Program-made: the position numbers and the translations under genes | Part shown: positions 34,265 through 43,377 of the stretch, in pieces | How positions within the stretch are numbered: position 1 is the first letter of the stretch | Layout: every line of letters starts with the position of its first letter | Notes under the pieces: model-generated | Databases searched by the model: none | Told to the model about the DNA's origin: nothing | The model's input: the letters and a program-made list of their open reading frames with translations, nothing else | NCBI GenBank assembly: GCA_018127705.1 | Contig: CP072328.1 | Coordinates: 248,001 to 312,000, forward strand | Source: TM7 phylum sp. oral taxon 349 | GTDB taxonomy: Bacteria > Patescibacteriota > Saccharimonadia > Saccharimonadales > Saccharimonadaceae | DNA length: 64,000 bases | Direction of reading: 5' to 3'

Positions 34265-35617
34265 ATGCAGGATCGACTGAAGCGACCGGAAATATTGCCG
34301 ATGGGCGGCAGGTTGTTGGAATTAAACCCGGAGATTGTAGCTCTTTACGGAGAAGTTGAAGCAGGAAGCGAGCGATTGCCGGTGAGCATCGCTGAGCGCA
34401 CCGATCCAGCGTATGAAAACCCAGAAAAAATCAAAGAAGTACTTGATTATTTAAGTGTCGCCGACGGTAAAGTGCAGCTTGCACGCATGGGCGAGATGGG
34501 CGGCATTGCGCATCGTTTTAGCTACCTGGCGTCGGGCGAGGTTTTGCGCCGATCGTGGGATAGCCATGTCAATGCAAGCAATCCAGTCGAAGACGCGCGC
34601 CGGCAATATTTATACGGACCGGATCAGGTTGACGCGGAGGCATGGTGGCGGCAAGGCGGCAGCGCGATGGCGCTTGTGACGATTGTCAATGCGTTTGATT
34701 TGGCAGCGAGCGATGACCCTGAGCACCACGGCTATCCAACTATGAGCAGTCCGATCGACGAGCGGATATTGAGTCATCATTTTGGTGATGACGTACCAGA
34801 GTTGTCAGGATTGTCACTCCATTCGGCGGTTGCGGCGACGGTGCAAAATTTCGGCGTGGTACGCGGGTTGCCGCCGCTGAGTGCCGCGGAATGCGTTAAG
34901 CGTGCCGACGAAAAGATGCAGCGCCTAGGCGACTTTGTGCATGCCTCAAATTCGGCGGAATTCTTGGACGTGATTCGCTATTGTGCAGATGGTATCGGTA
35001 TTCGCGAGCGTATGAAGCTTGTGAATGATGCGATCACAGAATTTGCTGCGGACGAAGAAGTCGGGCACTCGCCGATTATCGTCAGTTTGGGGTGCGGCAC
35101 GGCGCTGCCAATGCTGGAATTGATAAAGCAATTGCACGAGCACGGCAAGACGCCGCGGGTCGTTTTGATTGATCAAGACCCAATCGCGCTCGCTGCCGCA
35201 CAGCAGATGGCGGAGCAGCGCGGATTGAGCGGCTCAATTGAGTTGCACTGCAGGAAGTTATTCAATAAAATCGGAAAACCGCTCGACCTGAAAGAGATTT
35301 TGAGCGGACGGGTTCCGGCTGTGATTGAAAACTCCGGTTTAGGCGAATATGTGCCGGATATACCGTATCGACGGTTGCTGTGCGAGGCGTATGGTGCACT
35401 TGGTACGGGCGGCTTACTTGTGAATTGCAGTACAAACGAAAATCGTCCGCATAAAAACTTTTTAGCGGATGCGATGGGCTGGCCGGCGAGAGTCCGGCGC
35501 CGCAGCCTGTCAGACATGGCCGATATGCTTGACGCAAGCAAAATCCCGCTTGACCGTACCGAAGCACGCGTGACTGCAAGCGGCGTCTACACGGGATATT
35601 TCACGCGCAAACTCTAG
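34265..35617 (+). CDS. SAM-dependent methyltransferase-like protein
   Basis: The 450-aa protein has a class I methyltransferase core in its C-terminal half: motif I IIVSLGCGTALPMLEL at about 269-284, then VVLIDQDPIALAAAQ for motif II. The N-terminal 250 residues are helical and unrecognised. The substrate is unknown. GGGGAG at 34252-34257 lies 7 nt before the ATG, so unlike its neighbours this gene has a leader of about 26 nt. It lies between a response regulator and a histidine kinase. Confidence 0.75.
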   Translation: MQDRLKRPEILPMGGRLLELNPEIVALYGEVEAGSERLPVSIAERTDPAYENPEKIKEVLDYLSVADGKVQLARMGEMGGIAHRFSYLASGEVLRRSWDSHVNASNPVEDARRQYLYGPDQVDAEAWWRQGGSAMALVTIVNAFDLAASDDPEHHGYPTMSSPIDERILSHHFGDDVPELSGLSLHSAVAATVQNFGVVRGLPPLSAAECVKRADEKMQRLGDFVHASNSAEFLDVIRYCADGIGIRERMKLVNDAITEFAADEEVGHSPIIVSLGCGTALPMLELIKQLHEHGKTPRVVLIDQDPIALAAAQQMAEQRGLSGSIELHCRKLFNKIGKPLDLKEILSGRVPAVIENSGLGEYVPDIPYRRLLCEAYGALGTGGLLVNCSTNENRPHKNFLADAMGWPARVRRRSLSDMADMLDASKIPLDRTEARVTASGVYTGYFTRKL

Positions 35618-35652
35618 CGCTGCTCTTTCAAACCGTGTACTATAAAAGTATC

Positions 35653-37770
35653 GTGATAGTGCTAATGCTTGTGGGATTGACGATCTGCTACCTGATTTTG
35701 GCAGGATTGTCACTCTATGGCAATACGCGCCGAACAGCGAACGTACTGTTTAGTCTGATTGCTGTTTGTTTTGCAGTATGGTCGTTTGGTATGGCGCTAT
35801 TTATGGATGGATCGAGCACCTCAATGATGAGACTCGGTGCGAAGTTATTCTACTTTGCTGCGACATGTTTTGCGCCGCTTTTGCTTTTTTTCATCGTATG
35901 CTATCCGCGCGTGCGAAAGATTGTGCGTTACGCGGCAATTGTGCCGATCGTGACAACGACGATCATTGCTGTATTGCTTGCGTTGTATCCGAATTTTATC
36001 ATCACTACGATAACGCTGGACTCAAACGGTTGGACGATAGAAGTAAACCGCATTGGCTATATCGTGTTTGCGGTACCGTTTGTCGCATACTTTTTCGCTG
36101 CAATGTGTGTAGATTTGTGGCGGAGGCTGCACTATTCATCGGGCATGTGGGTGCGCCGATTGTATTATATGAGCGGTATTGCTGCGACGAGTATTCCAGG
36201 GTTTGTGTTTGATTTGGTGCTGCCGTTTTATGGCGAATATCGGTGGATTTGGATTGGCCCGCTTGCGTCGGTAATATTTCTGGGTACGACGCTGTACAGC
36301 ATGGCGCGCTTCCGCATGCTGCATGTAAAATCATTTTTGGTGCAGGCGGTGACGTACGCGAGTTTAATTGTGACGCTTGCAGCTTGCTATGGTGCGGCGT
36401 TTTTTGGATTGTCGCAAGTATTTTTGCCGCAAATGTCAAAACCATCGTCGGGCATGTTTATTCTCAATACGATTCTCGTGCTGGCGGCGGCGTTTGCATT
36501 CCAGCCGCTTCGCCGAATGTTTGATCGGTATGCGGAGCGCATTTTTTATCATCGCAAGTATAGCGCAGAGCATGTGGTCAACGTTCTGACGCGGCTAACT
36601 GTACGGTCGACCGACCTTGATACGCTGCTTCATTCGTATCTGCGGGCGTTCTCTGATATGTTTCGTCCGCGCTATGCCGCCGTTGTTTTCAAAGATGCGC
36701 AGCATAAACCATACGCCGTCGGTAAACGACTAACGGCGCATATGGCGTACGATGCGATCACGCAACTCAAACAGAATGGCACAATTAGCATGCACGGTAT
36801 CGCGGTTCTCCTGCCGCTTTGCGTCTCTACACAGGAGATCGGCTATTTAGTAGTTGGCGAAGGAAAAGATGAACGCGAATATCGTAAACGGGATATAGCC
36901 TTGTTTGGCGTGCTGGCAGATCAATTATCAATAGCGCTCTTAAATATTTTTCGCTTGGAAGAAATTCGCCGCTTCGCTGGCACTCTGGAGCATGAAGTCA
37001 ATGATGCGACGGCACAATTGCGCCGGTCAAACGAGCAGCTGCGGTTTCTTGATACGGTAAAAGATGAATTTGTGAGCATGGCGAGCCACCAGCTGCGCAC
37101 GCCGCTCACAAGCGTTAAAGGTTATTTAAGCATGGTGCTCGACGGCGACGCGGGCGAAATCAGCGCTTCGCAGCGGCAGTTATTGCAAGAAGCCTTTACG
37201 AGCAGCGAGCGCATGGTGCATTTGATCAGCGATTTTCTGAACGTGAGCCGGCTACAAACGGGCAAGTTTGTTATTGATCGAGTGCAGACAGATCTAGTAT
37301 CTCTGGTCGCTGAAGAGGTTGCGAATGTCAGCCAGGTAGCGTCGGCGCACAAGGTGAATGTGAGGTTCCGTAAGCCTGCGCGCTTTCCGCTATTGTATTT
37401 AGATGAGAATAAATTGCGCCAGGTGATTATGAATTTGATTGATAACGCGATTTATTATTCGCCGAACGCTGATACAGTACGCGTGCGTTTGTCGATTGAG
37501 GATGGCGATGTAGTACTGCGAGTCGTCGACCATGGTATAGGCGTGCCAAAAGACGCGCAAAAGCGGCTTTTCACGAAATTTTTCCGCGCCGAAAATGCCC
37601 GCCGCCAGCGCCCAGACGGTACGGGTATAGGTCTGTATCTTGCGAAAAAAGTGATACACGGGCACGGCGGCTCGCTTATTTTTGAGTCGGAGCTTGGAAA
37701 AGGTAGTACTTTTGGATTTCGACTGCCGATTCGCCGGCTGGAAAAGCCGCCGAAAAAGACCGTTCCGTAA
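35653..37770 (+). CDS. 7TM sensor histidine kinase with GAF-like domain
   Basis: The 705-aa protein has an N-terminal block of seven hydrophobic helices (about 1-230) like the HisKA_7TM sensor region, and a further helix pair to about 285. A GAF-like domain follows (about 315-430), then a short coiled coil, HisKA (MASHQLRTPLTS with the phospho-accepting His at about 476), and HATPase_c (NLIDNAIYYSP, VDHGIGVPKDAQKRLFTKFF, GTGIGLYLAKKV). A GTG at 35635 is in frame. GTG 35653 is preferred because TATAAA ends exactly 6 nt before it. The nearby single-domain response regulator is a likely partner, and the input is unknown. Confidence 0.88.
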   Translation: MIVLMLVGLTICYLILAGLSLYGNTRRTANVLFSLIAVCFAVWSFGMALFMDGSSTSMMRLGAKLFYFAATCFAPLLLFFIVCYPRVRKIVRYAAIVPIVTTTIIAVLLALYPNFIITTITLDSNGWTIEVNRIGYIVFAVPFVAYFFAAMCVDLWRRLHYSSGMWVRRLYYMSGIAATSIPGFVFDLVLPFYGEYRWIWIGPLASVIFLGTTLYSMARFRMLHVKSFLVQAVTYASLIVTLAACYGAAFFGLSQVFLPQMSKPSSGMFILNTILVLAAAFAFQPLRRMFDRYAERIFYHRKYSAEHVVNVLTRLTVRSTDLDTLLHSYLRAFSDMFRPRYAAVVFKDAQHKPYAVGKRLTAHMAYDAITQLKQNGTISMHGIAVLLPLCVSTQEIGYLVVGEGKDEREYRKRDIALFGVLADQLSIALLNIFRLEEIRRFAGTLEHEVNDATAQLRRSNEQLRFLDTVKDEFVSMASHQLRTPLTSVKGYLSMVLDGDAGEISASQRQLLQEAFTSSERMVHLISDFLNVSRLQTGKFVIDRVQTDLVSLVAEEVANVSQVASAHKVNVRFRKPARFPLLYLDENKLRQVIMNLIDNAIYYSPNADTVRVRLSIEDGDVVLRVVDHGIGVPKDAQKRLFTKFFRAENARRQRPDGTGIGLYLAKKVIHGHGGSLIFESELGKGSTFGFRLPIRRLEKPPKKTVP

Positions 37771-37869
37771 CGTTTTGCTTAGCGGCAGAGCGCTTGCGCT
37801 ATAAAGTGCCATCTGGTAAAATAGAGTAACGCGCTTTAGTAATTGCGTAGGGCATATACCTACCTCTGC

Positions 37870-37944
37870 GGCCTTATCGTCTAACGGTTAGGACACCAGG
37901 TTTTCATCCTGGCAATCCGGGTTCGATTCCCGGTAAGGTCACCA
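37870..37944 (+). tRNA. tRNA-Glu(TTC), integration site of the mobile element
   Basis: Acceptor GGCCTTA/TAAGGTC, anticodon stem CCAGG/CCTGG, loop TTTTCAT with anticodon TTC, T-loop TTCGATT and encoded CCA. Its last six bases (37939-37944) are part of the direct repeat that recurs at 61325. Confidence 0.95.
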
Positions 37945-39617
37945 TCAAAGGATTTATCATCCATTCGGATACGAAACAGCTCGTTTACCTCTGGTAGCGG
38001 GCTGTTTTTGTGAGTTCCAAACTTTATTTCATCGTAGGTGGGGATTTTGTTAAAGATGGCGGCGAAAAAGGCGGCTTTTCGCAAGGGATTACAGAGGTCA
38101 AGTAGTAGTTCTGGCAGGTGTTCCAAAATATATTTAGCGTATTGCAAGACTTGGTTGAATTCGGCTTGCAAATTAGGCTGATTGGCGATTTCTTTGTCTA
38201 GGTTTGCTAGTTCGTTTTCGGCGTTAACGATATCCTCTTCCAAGTACGTAAGTGCTGTTTTGCTCGTAACAACGCGCATTTTGTCCACGGTCGCCCGAAT
38301 CTGGTTTTGCAGGCTCTGGCGGTGCTCTAGGCGCTGCTGATTAGCTTCTAGCTGCTTTGCTTGGCGTTCGCGCCACAGCTCGGCAATAGCAGCGATAATG
38401 TCATCAACGTACTCTGACTTTACGGTAATAGTCCGTACAAAATCCTCAATCGTCTTGTCGAACTCGGGCTTGGGCACGCGAAAATAATGCCCATTGCGAC
38501 TACAATGATACGCCGGATAATACGCGCCCATCTTGCCACGCGAAGCGCTGCCAGAAAGGGTTTTGCCGCACTTCGGACAAGCAACGACCTGTTTGTACGG
38601 ATATTCTGGATTGTAAATTTGTTTATTTTTCAAATGCTCGGGCACAGATCTACGCTTGATGGTTATCATGTCGCGGCTGTCAATTTCCACAAAAATTCGT
38701 CCGCGATTCGCTTCATTAAAAAGCTCGATGCTAACCAATCCATCAAACTGCGCCTTGACTGGCTGGTCGTGCGTCCATTTTTCTTTGATGATACCGCAAT
38801 AAACCAGTTTACTAGCGTATTGGTCAATCATTTTGGCCGTCATTTGCTTGCCGCCAATTTGCCGCTTAATTTTGGTTCGGTCATATTTATCGCGCACAAT
38901 CGTAACACGCGAGCGAAACCCCATCGAATTTAGTTCGTCCGCGATTTGCTGATTGGTATAAATATGAGCGGCGCGCATTTCAAAAAGTTTGATAATAAAT
39001 TTCGCCTCGTTCTCATCAGGCTTCAAAATCGTACGCCGACCATTTTTCGTATCCACCTTAACACTGCGAAAACCATAGTGCGGACGACGCATCCAATAAC
39101 CGAGCTGAGTGTAGCGAATTTCCGCGCCAATCATCCGACTCATGATGTCGCGCATCTCGTCTTTGGCACGCTCTGCTTCCAAGTATTCCGATTTTTGCGT
39201 TGGGTTAAACTCGCTCCAATAATACTTAAATCCGGTGTGCTCTAACGTGTTAATTTGCTGTTTACCAATTACGCCGTACATATCCTCAAGGGCGATACCC
39301 AGCCGCGTCAACTGTCTCTTCAACGGCGAATAATAATCGCCGCCACCGCGCGTAAAGCGGTCGATTGATTTAATCAGCACGACTTGAAAGCCTTTGCTTT
39401 TGTCTTTGCAGGCGTCGATTACTTTTTGCATCGGCTGCGTTTCGTGTGACGCTGATTCAAGCAAAATAATCGTCTCGGTAATTATGATATTGTGCGCTCT
39501 AGCGTAAGCTTCGCCTTGCTCGCGCTGCGCTTCGGGCGAATCACCGTCAAGACCTTGCTTGTCAGAAGAAACGCGTATCGCCAGCAAACCAATTCGCGGC
39601 TGATTATTTGGAGACAT
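37881..39617 (-). CDS. Large serine recombinase (integrase)
   Basis: The 578-aa protein integrates and excises DNA through a serine-linked intermediate. The resolvase domain has AIRVSSDKQ with the nucleophile Ser and SIDRFTRGGGDY at about 90. The recombinase domain follows, then a zinc ribbon (VVACPKCGKTLSG, then YHCSRNGHYF) and a coiled coil (about 425-490). The reading frame runs through the left attachment repeat and stops inside tRNA-Glu, so its last residues are encoded by attL and would change on excision. Start ATG 39617 is preferred over 39626 because GGAGG lies 10 nt before it. It overlaps the upstream small gene by 14 bp. Confidence 0.93.
   Translation of the reverse strand: MSPNNQPRIGLLAIRVSSDKQGLDGDSPEAQREQGEAYARAHNIIITETIILLESASHETQPMQKVIDACKDKSKGFQVVLIKSIDRFTRGGGDYYSPLKRQLTRLGIALEDMYGVIGKQQINTLEHTGFKYYWSEFNPTQKSEYLEAERAKDEMRDIMSRMIGAEIRYTQLGYWMRRPHYGFRSVKVDTKNGRRTILKPDENEAKFIIKLFEMRAAHIYTNQQIADELNSMGFRSRVTIVRDKYDRTKIKRQIGGKQMTAKMIDQYASKLVYCGIIKEKWTHDQPVKAQFDGLVSIELFNEANRGRIFVEIDSRDMITIKRRSVPEHLKNKQIYNPEYPYKQVVACPKCGKTLSGSASRGKMGAYYPAYHCSRNGHYFRVPKPEFDKTIEDFVRTITVKSEYVDDIIAAIAELWRERQAKQLEANQQRLEHRQSLQNQIRATVDKMRVVTSKTALTYLEEDIVNAENELANLDKEIANQPNLQAEFNQVLQYAKYILEHLPELLLDLCNPLRKAAFFAAIFNKIPTYDEIKFGTHKNSPLPEVNELFRIRMDDKSFDGDLTGNRTRIARMKTWCPNR
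37939..38009 (+). repeat. Left attachment repeat (attL)
   Basis: The first 24 bp (37939-37962), starting in the tRNA-Glu 3' end, are identical to 61325-61348. After a diverged 11-bp patch the similarity resumes for another 21 identical bases (37974-37994) and a hairpin. On the minus strand the same DNA encodes the C-terminus of the recombinase. Confidence 0.85.
37975..38009 (+). terminator. Terminator hairpin downstream of tRNA-Glu (left copy)
   Basis: AACAGCTCG (37975-37983) and CGGGCTGTT (37998-38006, one G-T pair) followed by TTT form a terminator for the tRNA-Glu transcript. It lies inside the recombinase coding region on the other strand. Confidence 0.7.
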
Positions 39618-39786
39618 TTTTATCATCCTCCAATATCGTAATTAGCTTTTTGGCAAACGCACCATCTTCTATAATTTTCTCGACGATTAAATTTGCCACC
39701 AGCCTAATCCGCTGCTCGGTCGTGAACGAAAATTGCTTCACCAGCGGGGCTTTTGGTTTATTTTTACTTCCTTCTGGTCGCGCCAT
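39604..39786 (-). CDS. Small basic protein upstream of the recombinase
   Basis: The 60-aa protein starts MARPEGSKNKPKAP and has a helical second half. AGGAGGG lies just before the ATG. It overlaps the recombinase start, so the two are co-translated. The size and location fit a recombination directionality factor or a regulator, but no family is recognised. Confidence 0.7.
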   Translation of the reverse strand: MARPEGSKNKPKAPLVKQFSFTTEQRIRLVANLIVEKIIEDGAFAKKLITILEDDKNVSK

Positions 39787-39815
39787 AATCCCTCCTGTCG
39801 CGACTCGTCATAACA

Positions 39816-40028
39816 TCAACTAGGCTTAGGCTGCTGCGGACGCCCGCGCCCAGAACGCTCCTGCAAATCCTTTTCAATCAGCTGCTTCAACTCTTTATCG
39901 CCAACCGTCGCTAGCGCCTTAAGCACCAGTTCCGTCAGGCTCATGCCTTGACTATAAGCAACGGCTTTGGCCCGGTTGCGCACTTCTTTTGACGTGTCGA
40001 TTTGTAGCTGAATTCTTGATTGGCTCAT
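39816..40028 (-). CDS. Ribbon-helix-helix DNA-binding protein
   Basis: The 70-aa protein reads MSQSRIQLQIDTSKEVRNRA and continues AVAYSQGMSLTELVLKALATV, matching the ribbon-helix-helix pattern of CopG/Arc repressors and element-borne accessory proteins. The frame extends upstream to 40061, but TATACT seven bases before ATG 40028 supports the shorter form. It heads the leftward recombinase operon and probably regulates it, or acts at the nearby palindrome. Confidence 0.78.
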   Translation of the reverse strand: MSQSRIQLQIDTSKEVRNRAKAVAYSQGMSLTELVLKALATVGDKELKQLIEKDLQERSGRGRPQQPKPS

Positions 40029-40194
40029 TAACCCCAGTATACTACATGGGATGATAGCCAAAAAGCGCTACTGCTTGAAGCCTAGTTTTTCGTGTTATTA
40101 ACGAGCCAGTTTTATGATTAAACCTCTACTTAAATTGTACTACTTGTACTACAAATATTCAATAGTTTTTATCTATTTTATGATGTAAAATATA

Positions 40195-40212
40195 CCGAAT
40201 ATCGATATACGG
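40195..40212. promoter_or_regulatory. Palindromic candidate operator
   Basis: CCGAATATCGATATACGG is an almost perfect inverted repeat centred on ATCGAT, in the 275-bp gap between the divergent RHH and replication-relaxation genes. Upstream at 40138-40151 TACTAC is repeated. It suits binding by a dimeric regulator such as the RHH protein. Confidence 0.4.
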
Positions 40213-40303
40213 CATAATTCATCTATAAAACTACTGTTATCTATTGCTATTTTTCTCTTCTTTGTATATAAATATATTAGAAAGGAATCGTGAAAGGCTG
40301 GTA

Positions 40304-41110
40304 ATGAAAATGGACAAACGTTCAGTTCTCAAGCAGGGGCAGATAGACATACTGGAAACGCTGTACAAATATCGGTTTGGTAGTCGTCAACTGTTGGCGG
40401 ATAGTCTGGGTATTAAGTCGGGTTCAAATTTGTTTGAAAAGTTGAACGTGTTGATGAAGCACGGTTTTGTGGCTAGACGATATGACAAAAGCTACAAATT
40501 GCGAGGTGTGCCAGCGGCGTATTATTTGACACCAAAAGGACTTAGGCAGCTGCAATCAATTCATGGCAGCGAACGCGTCACCGACGCCATCATCAAAGCG
40601 AGCTACCGCGACAAAATCGTTGGTCAATCGTTTGTTAATCATGTGGTTGAAGTCTATGCGCACGCCAATAGATTGCAGCACAAACATCCATCCTTAAAAG
40701 TATTTTTGCGGCGCGAAATGACGCTTTATAGTTACTTTCCAACCAATCCACCCGACGCCTTTTTGTCACTCAAAATGGCTGACGGGTTGCGGCGATTTTT
40801 CTTCGATGTCGTATCCAAAGACACGCCGCCTAGTGCCATTAACCGCCGCCTGGTAAGTTATATGGAATTTTTCGATGACGGCGGCTGGGGCGTGACAGGC
40901 AGCGATTTACCAAAGCTCCTGTTTTTACTGGAAAATCCAGCCGCAGAAAATCGCTTGCGGCGCGCTGCTCATGCCGTGCGGAGCCGGTTTGACTTGGATG
41001 ATGAAATCGAGATATACACGGCGACGACTGAGAGTTTGCTGGGTGAAGATTCTGCGATTTGGTCGAATATTGACGAGCCTGGCGAACCCCTTTCATTAGA
41101 TGGGTTGTGA
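40304..41110 (+). CDS. Replication-relaxation family protein
   Basis: The 268-aa protein matches the pattern of replication-relaxation proteins found on mobile elements. An N-terminal winged helix (LKQGQIDILETLYKYRFGSR to about residue 75) is followed by YYLTPKGLRQL and an alpha/beta C-terminal region with MADGLRRFFFDVV. These proteins are thought to act on plasmid or element DNA at replication or mobilisation. Start ATG 40304 is preferred because GAAAGG lies 8 nt upstream; the frame begins 20 codons earlier. A hairpin-rich noncoding block follows directly. Confidence 0.75.
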   Translation: MKMDKRSVLKQGQIDILETLYKYRFGSRQLLADSLGIKSGSNLFEKLNVLMKHGFVARRYDKSYKLRGVPAAYYLTPKGLRQLQSIHGSERVTDAIIKASYRDKIVGQSFVNHVVEVYAHANRLQHKHPSLKVFLRREMTLYSYFPTNPPDAFLSLKMADGLRRFFFDVVSKDTPPSAINRRLVSYMEFFDDGGWGVTGSDLPKLLFLLENPAAENRLRRAAHAVRSRFDLDDEIEIYTATTESLLGEDSAIWSNIDEPGEPLSLDGL

Positions 41111-41142
41111 ATTAGTTTGAGGATACGTGGGCGTCAATCGGC

Positions 41143-41304
41143 CGTGCGATGATTGCAAGTGCGCCCCGGGCGAGCTTGCAATGGTCGTACGAAAGCCGCC
41201 GCACAGCTTTCAGGATTAGGCTTATTTCGCAAATGACAGACAGATGGCGCGTTTTGTGCGCCAGCGCAGTGCGCGCTAGCTGGCTTGTCTTTTTGTGAAA
41301 TAAG
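41143..41304. repeat. Two large inverted repeats, candidate oriT
   Basis: The 400 bp between 41110 and 41511 has no credible gene. Hairpin 1 (41143-41191) pairs CGTGCGA, ATTGCAAG and CGCCC with their complements around a one-base centre. Hairpin 2 (41221-41304) has outer arms CTTATTTC/GAAATAAG and inner GGCGC/GCGCC. The location just after the replication-relaxation gene fits an origin of transfer or replication. Confidence 0.55.
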
Positions 41305-41510
41305 ATAATGATTCATCAACTAATTTCACCAGCTTTCGTCCTAAGCTCGTTCATTCTTACATCCGCTCATCTTGACTGCGCTAGTAAGGCGCATGTCGAG
41401 TGAGCGGGGTAAGTATGGACGCTGTTTGGTGATGTGTGAATTGAGTGTGAGATCAAGAGTTGAAGCTTTCTTTATTCGGGCAGTTTCTCGTCATACCCAG
41501 GACGGAGAAG

Positions 41511-41795
41511 TTAGCGATTATTTTCTATGATCTCTTGCCAGCCGACACGACCGAGAGAGGCTGTGAGCAAGTCGCCCAACAAGCCTGATTCTTCTAAGCT
41601 GCCTTCAAGTTCATCTCGAATCAACGACTCAAGTTGCTCAGCTTGTTCATATTCATCGCATGTTTTGATAATGCGGCGCACCTCATCGCAGTACGTTTCG
41701 TCGTTCGCAAGCCACAGATTCATTACCCACGTCTCGCGATTACTCCACCCACTATAAGCGGTGGCGGCTGCTACTTGCTTTGCTACGATTGGCAT
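41511..41795 (-). CDS. DUF7249-like small accessory protein
   Basis: The 94-aa protein contains YSGWSNRETWVMNLWLANDE, a hallmark of a family of small proteins common on plasmids and phages whose function is unknown. The rest is acidic and helical. AAGGAGG lies 4-5 nt before the ATG. It stands alone between the hairpin block and the AT-rich cassette. Confidence 0.8.
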   Translation of the reverse strand: MPIVAKQVAAATAYSGWSNRETWVMNLWLANDETYCDEVRRIIKTCDEYEQAEQLESLIRDELEGSLEESGLLGDLLTASLGRVGWQEIIENNR

Positions 41796-41967
41796 ATTTC
41801 CTCCTTTACTTTACGTAACGGAGTCTACGTACAAGCTCGCACGGCAAACCTGTCACAGGTAGAGATTCTCCTGAAAATACCATCCAAAAAGACAAATGAT
41901 TTTTATGGGCGAACACTACCTTGATAGGTTTGTACGAGCTGTATAATTGGGAGGTACGTGAAGTGAA

Positions 41968-43377
41968 TTATCTATCGGTAGACCCCACAGGAACGATTAC
42001 ATGGGTTAATGTTATCCCGCTACTTGTTGTCATTGCGTCACGGATTCGATTTTCTATATTTTTTAAGGCATCTACACTATAGTTAAACTTAGCATAATTA
42101 ATGGTCTCGGGGAACAGTAAGCTACTTATCGGCGAAGCATTTTTTTGGCACCCAGTACACCAAGATACTCCATTATCTATAATAAACACGTGCATGGAAA
42201 CGTTGCGCCTTACTGCTTCGTACAAAACCTGAATTCCTTCATGGTTAAACGAGCAATCACCTAGTATAGCTATGATAGGGGTATTAGAGGCTTGATATAG
42301 TCCTATTGCTATCGGGATGCTAGCCCCCATAGAGAGTGCCACATCAACTGTATCCATTGATTCGACAGTAAATTGTGCAATATCAGCGATTACCTTGGCT
42401 CCATAGTGTAATTTTGCCCTACTAACCAGGGCAAAGAGCGGCTCGTATCTAAACCACTTCTTCATTTCAATTGTACCAGCAGCATCAGATACGGGACTCA
42501 GCGGTACTAAACTTTTAGGCTGATATGCGATAGATGCCTTATTGTATAAGTATGGTCCACCAGATTCAATAATATAATTTTGAGAATGACTTTTTAGGTG
42601 TTTATTCAGGGCGTCAGTTGGATTGGGTATCGTATTTATTTTCAACCTACAGCATACTGTTGCATTGCTAACAGTATCATTACAAAAACCAAAGCTAGTG
42701 ATTGCACATTTATTAGAGGAGTGGTTTTTAGTAGTTATGGAATATATACTGTTGGCAGCATCCTGAAATAGCCTCCTCTTTCTTTCAAGCCTCAAACTTT
42801 GCTGCCTAAAATAATATGGATGAACAACATATTTCTGCGGGTTGTTGGGCGCAGGATCTTTATGGATACTATTAATTTTCCTTGTTCTAGTGTATTCTCC
42901 CACGGCTACTAAGGCTTGGTTGGTGATGCGCACTACAATCGGCACATCAAGTTTCTCGGACAAGTAAAAAGAACGTCTTGCAAAATCGTAGGCAGATTGC
43001 AAAGACTCTGGTTCATATAGAAATCCCCCATAACAATCAACTAGCTCTCTGGTGTCTTGGCTTTCCTGCGATCCCCATACTTCAATGTCGTCGGTTACCA
43101 ATACCACCATGCCTGCGTTAACACCTGATATTACAGAGTGACTGTAGGCATCACTTGCTATATTTAATCCTATATTTTTAAATCCCACCAGAGATCTCTT
43201 TCCCCCAACAGAAGCACCATAGGCTTCTCCGTATGCAACCCTTTCATTAACGGATATATTAAAATCAGAGTCTATCTTTTCAAGTACTGCTTCTGATTTG
43301 AATCCTGGAAAACCATATACTAAATCAACACCGCCATCAATAAATCCATCTGCCAAAGCATCAATTATACTACTCAT
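41968..43377 (-). CDS. TPP-dependent enzyme resembling the indolepyruvate oxidoreductase alpha chain
   Basis: The 469-aa protein resembles IorA in domain order. The N-terminal region has LVYGFPGFKSEAVLE, ISVNERVAYGEAYGASVGG, KNIGLNIASDAY and TDDIEVWGSQESQDTREL. The C-terminal TPP-binding region has AILGDCSFNHEGI and IIDNGVSWCTGCQ. The C-terminal 4Fe-4S domain of true IorA is missing, and no IorB partner is nearby, so it may act as a decarboxylase or ligase on a 2-oxo acid instead. It overlaps the kinase gene upstream by ATGA. Codon use is AT-rich, with many ATA and AGA, unlike the host genes. Confidence 0.72.
   Translation of the reverse strand: MSSIIDALADGFIDGGVDLVYGFPGFKSEAVLEKIDSDFNISVNERVAYGEAYGASVGGKRSLVGFKNIGLNIASDAYSHSVISGVNAGMVVLVTDDIEVWGSQESQDTRELVDCYGGFLYEPESLQSAYDFARRSFYLSEKLDVPIVVRITNQALVAVGEYTRTRKINSIHKDPAPNNPQKYVVHPYYFRQQSLRLERKRRLFQDAANSIYSITTKNHSSNKCAITSFGFCNDTVSNATVCCRLKINTIPNPTDALNKHLKSHSQNYIIESGGPYLYNKASIAYQPKSLVPLSPVSDAAGTIEMKKWFRYEPLFALVSRAKLHYGAKVIADIAQFTVESMDTVDVALSMGASIPIAIGLYQASNTPIIAILGDCSFNHEGIQVLYEAVRRNVSMHVFIIDNGVSWCTGCQKNASPISSLLFPETINYAKFNYSVDALKNIENRIRDAMTTSSGITLTHVIVPVGSTDR

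Noticed and set aside
41134-41319. 61-aa minus-strand frame in the hairpin block
   Set aside because: It spans both inverted repeats, has no ribosome site, and its composition reflects the palindromes; the block is better read as a DNA or RNA structure.
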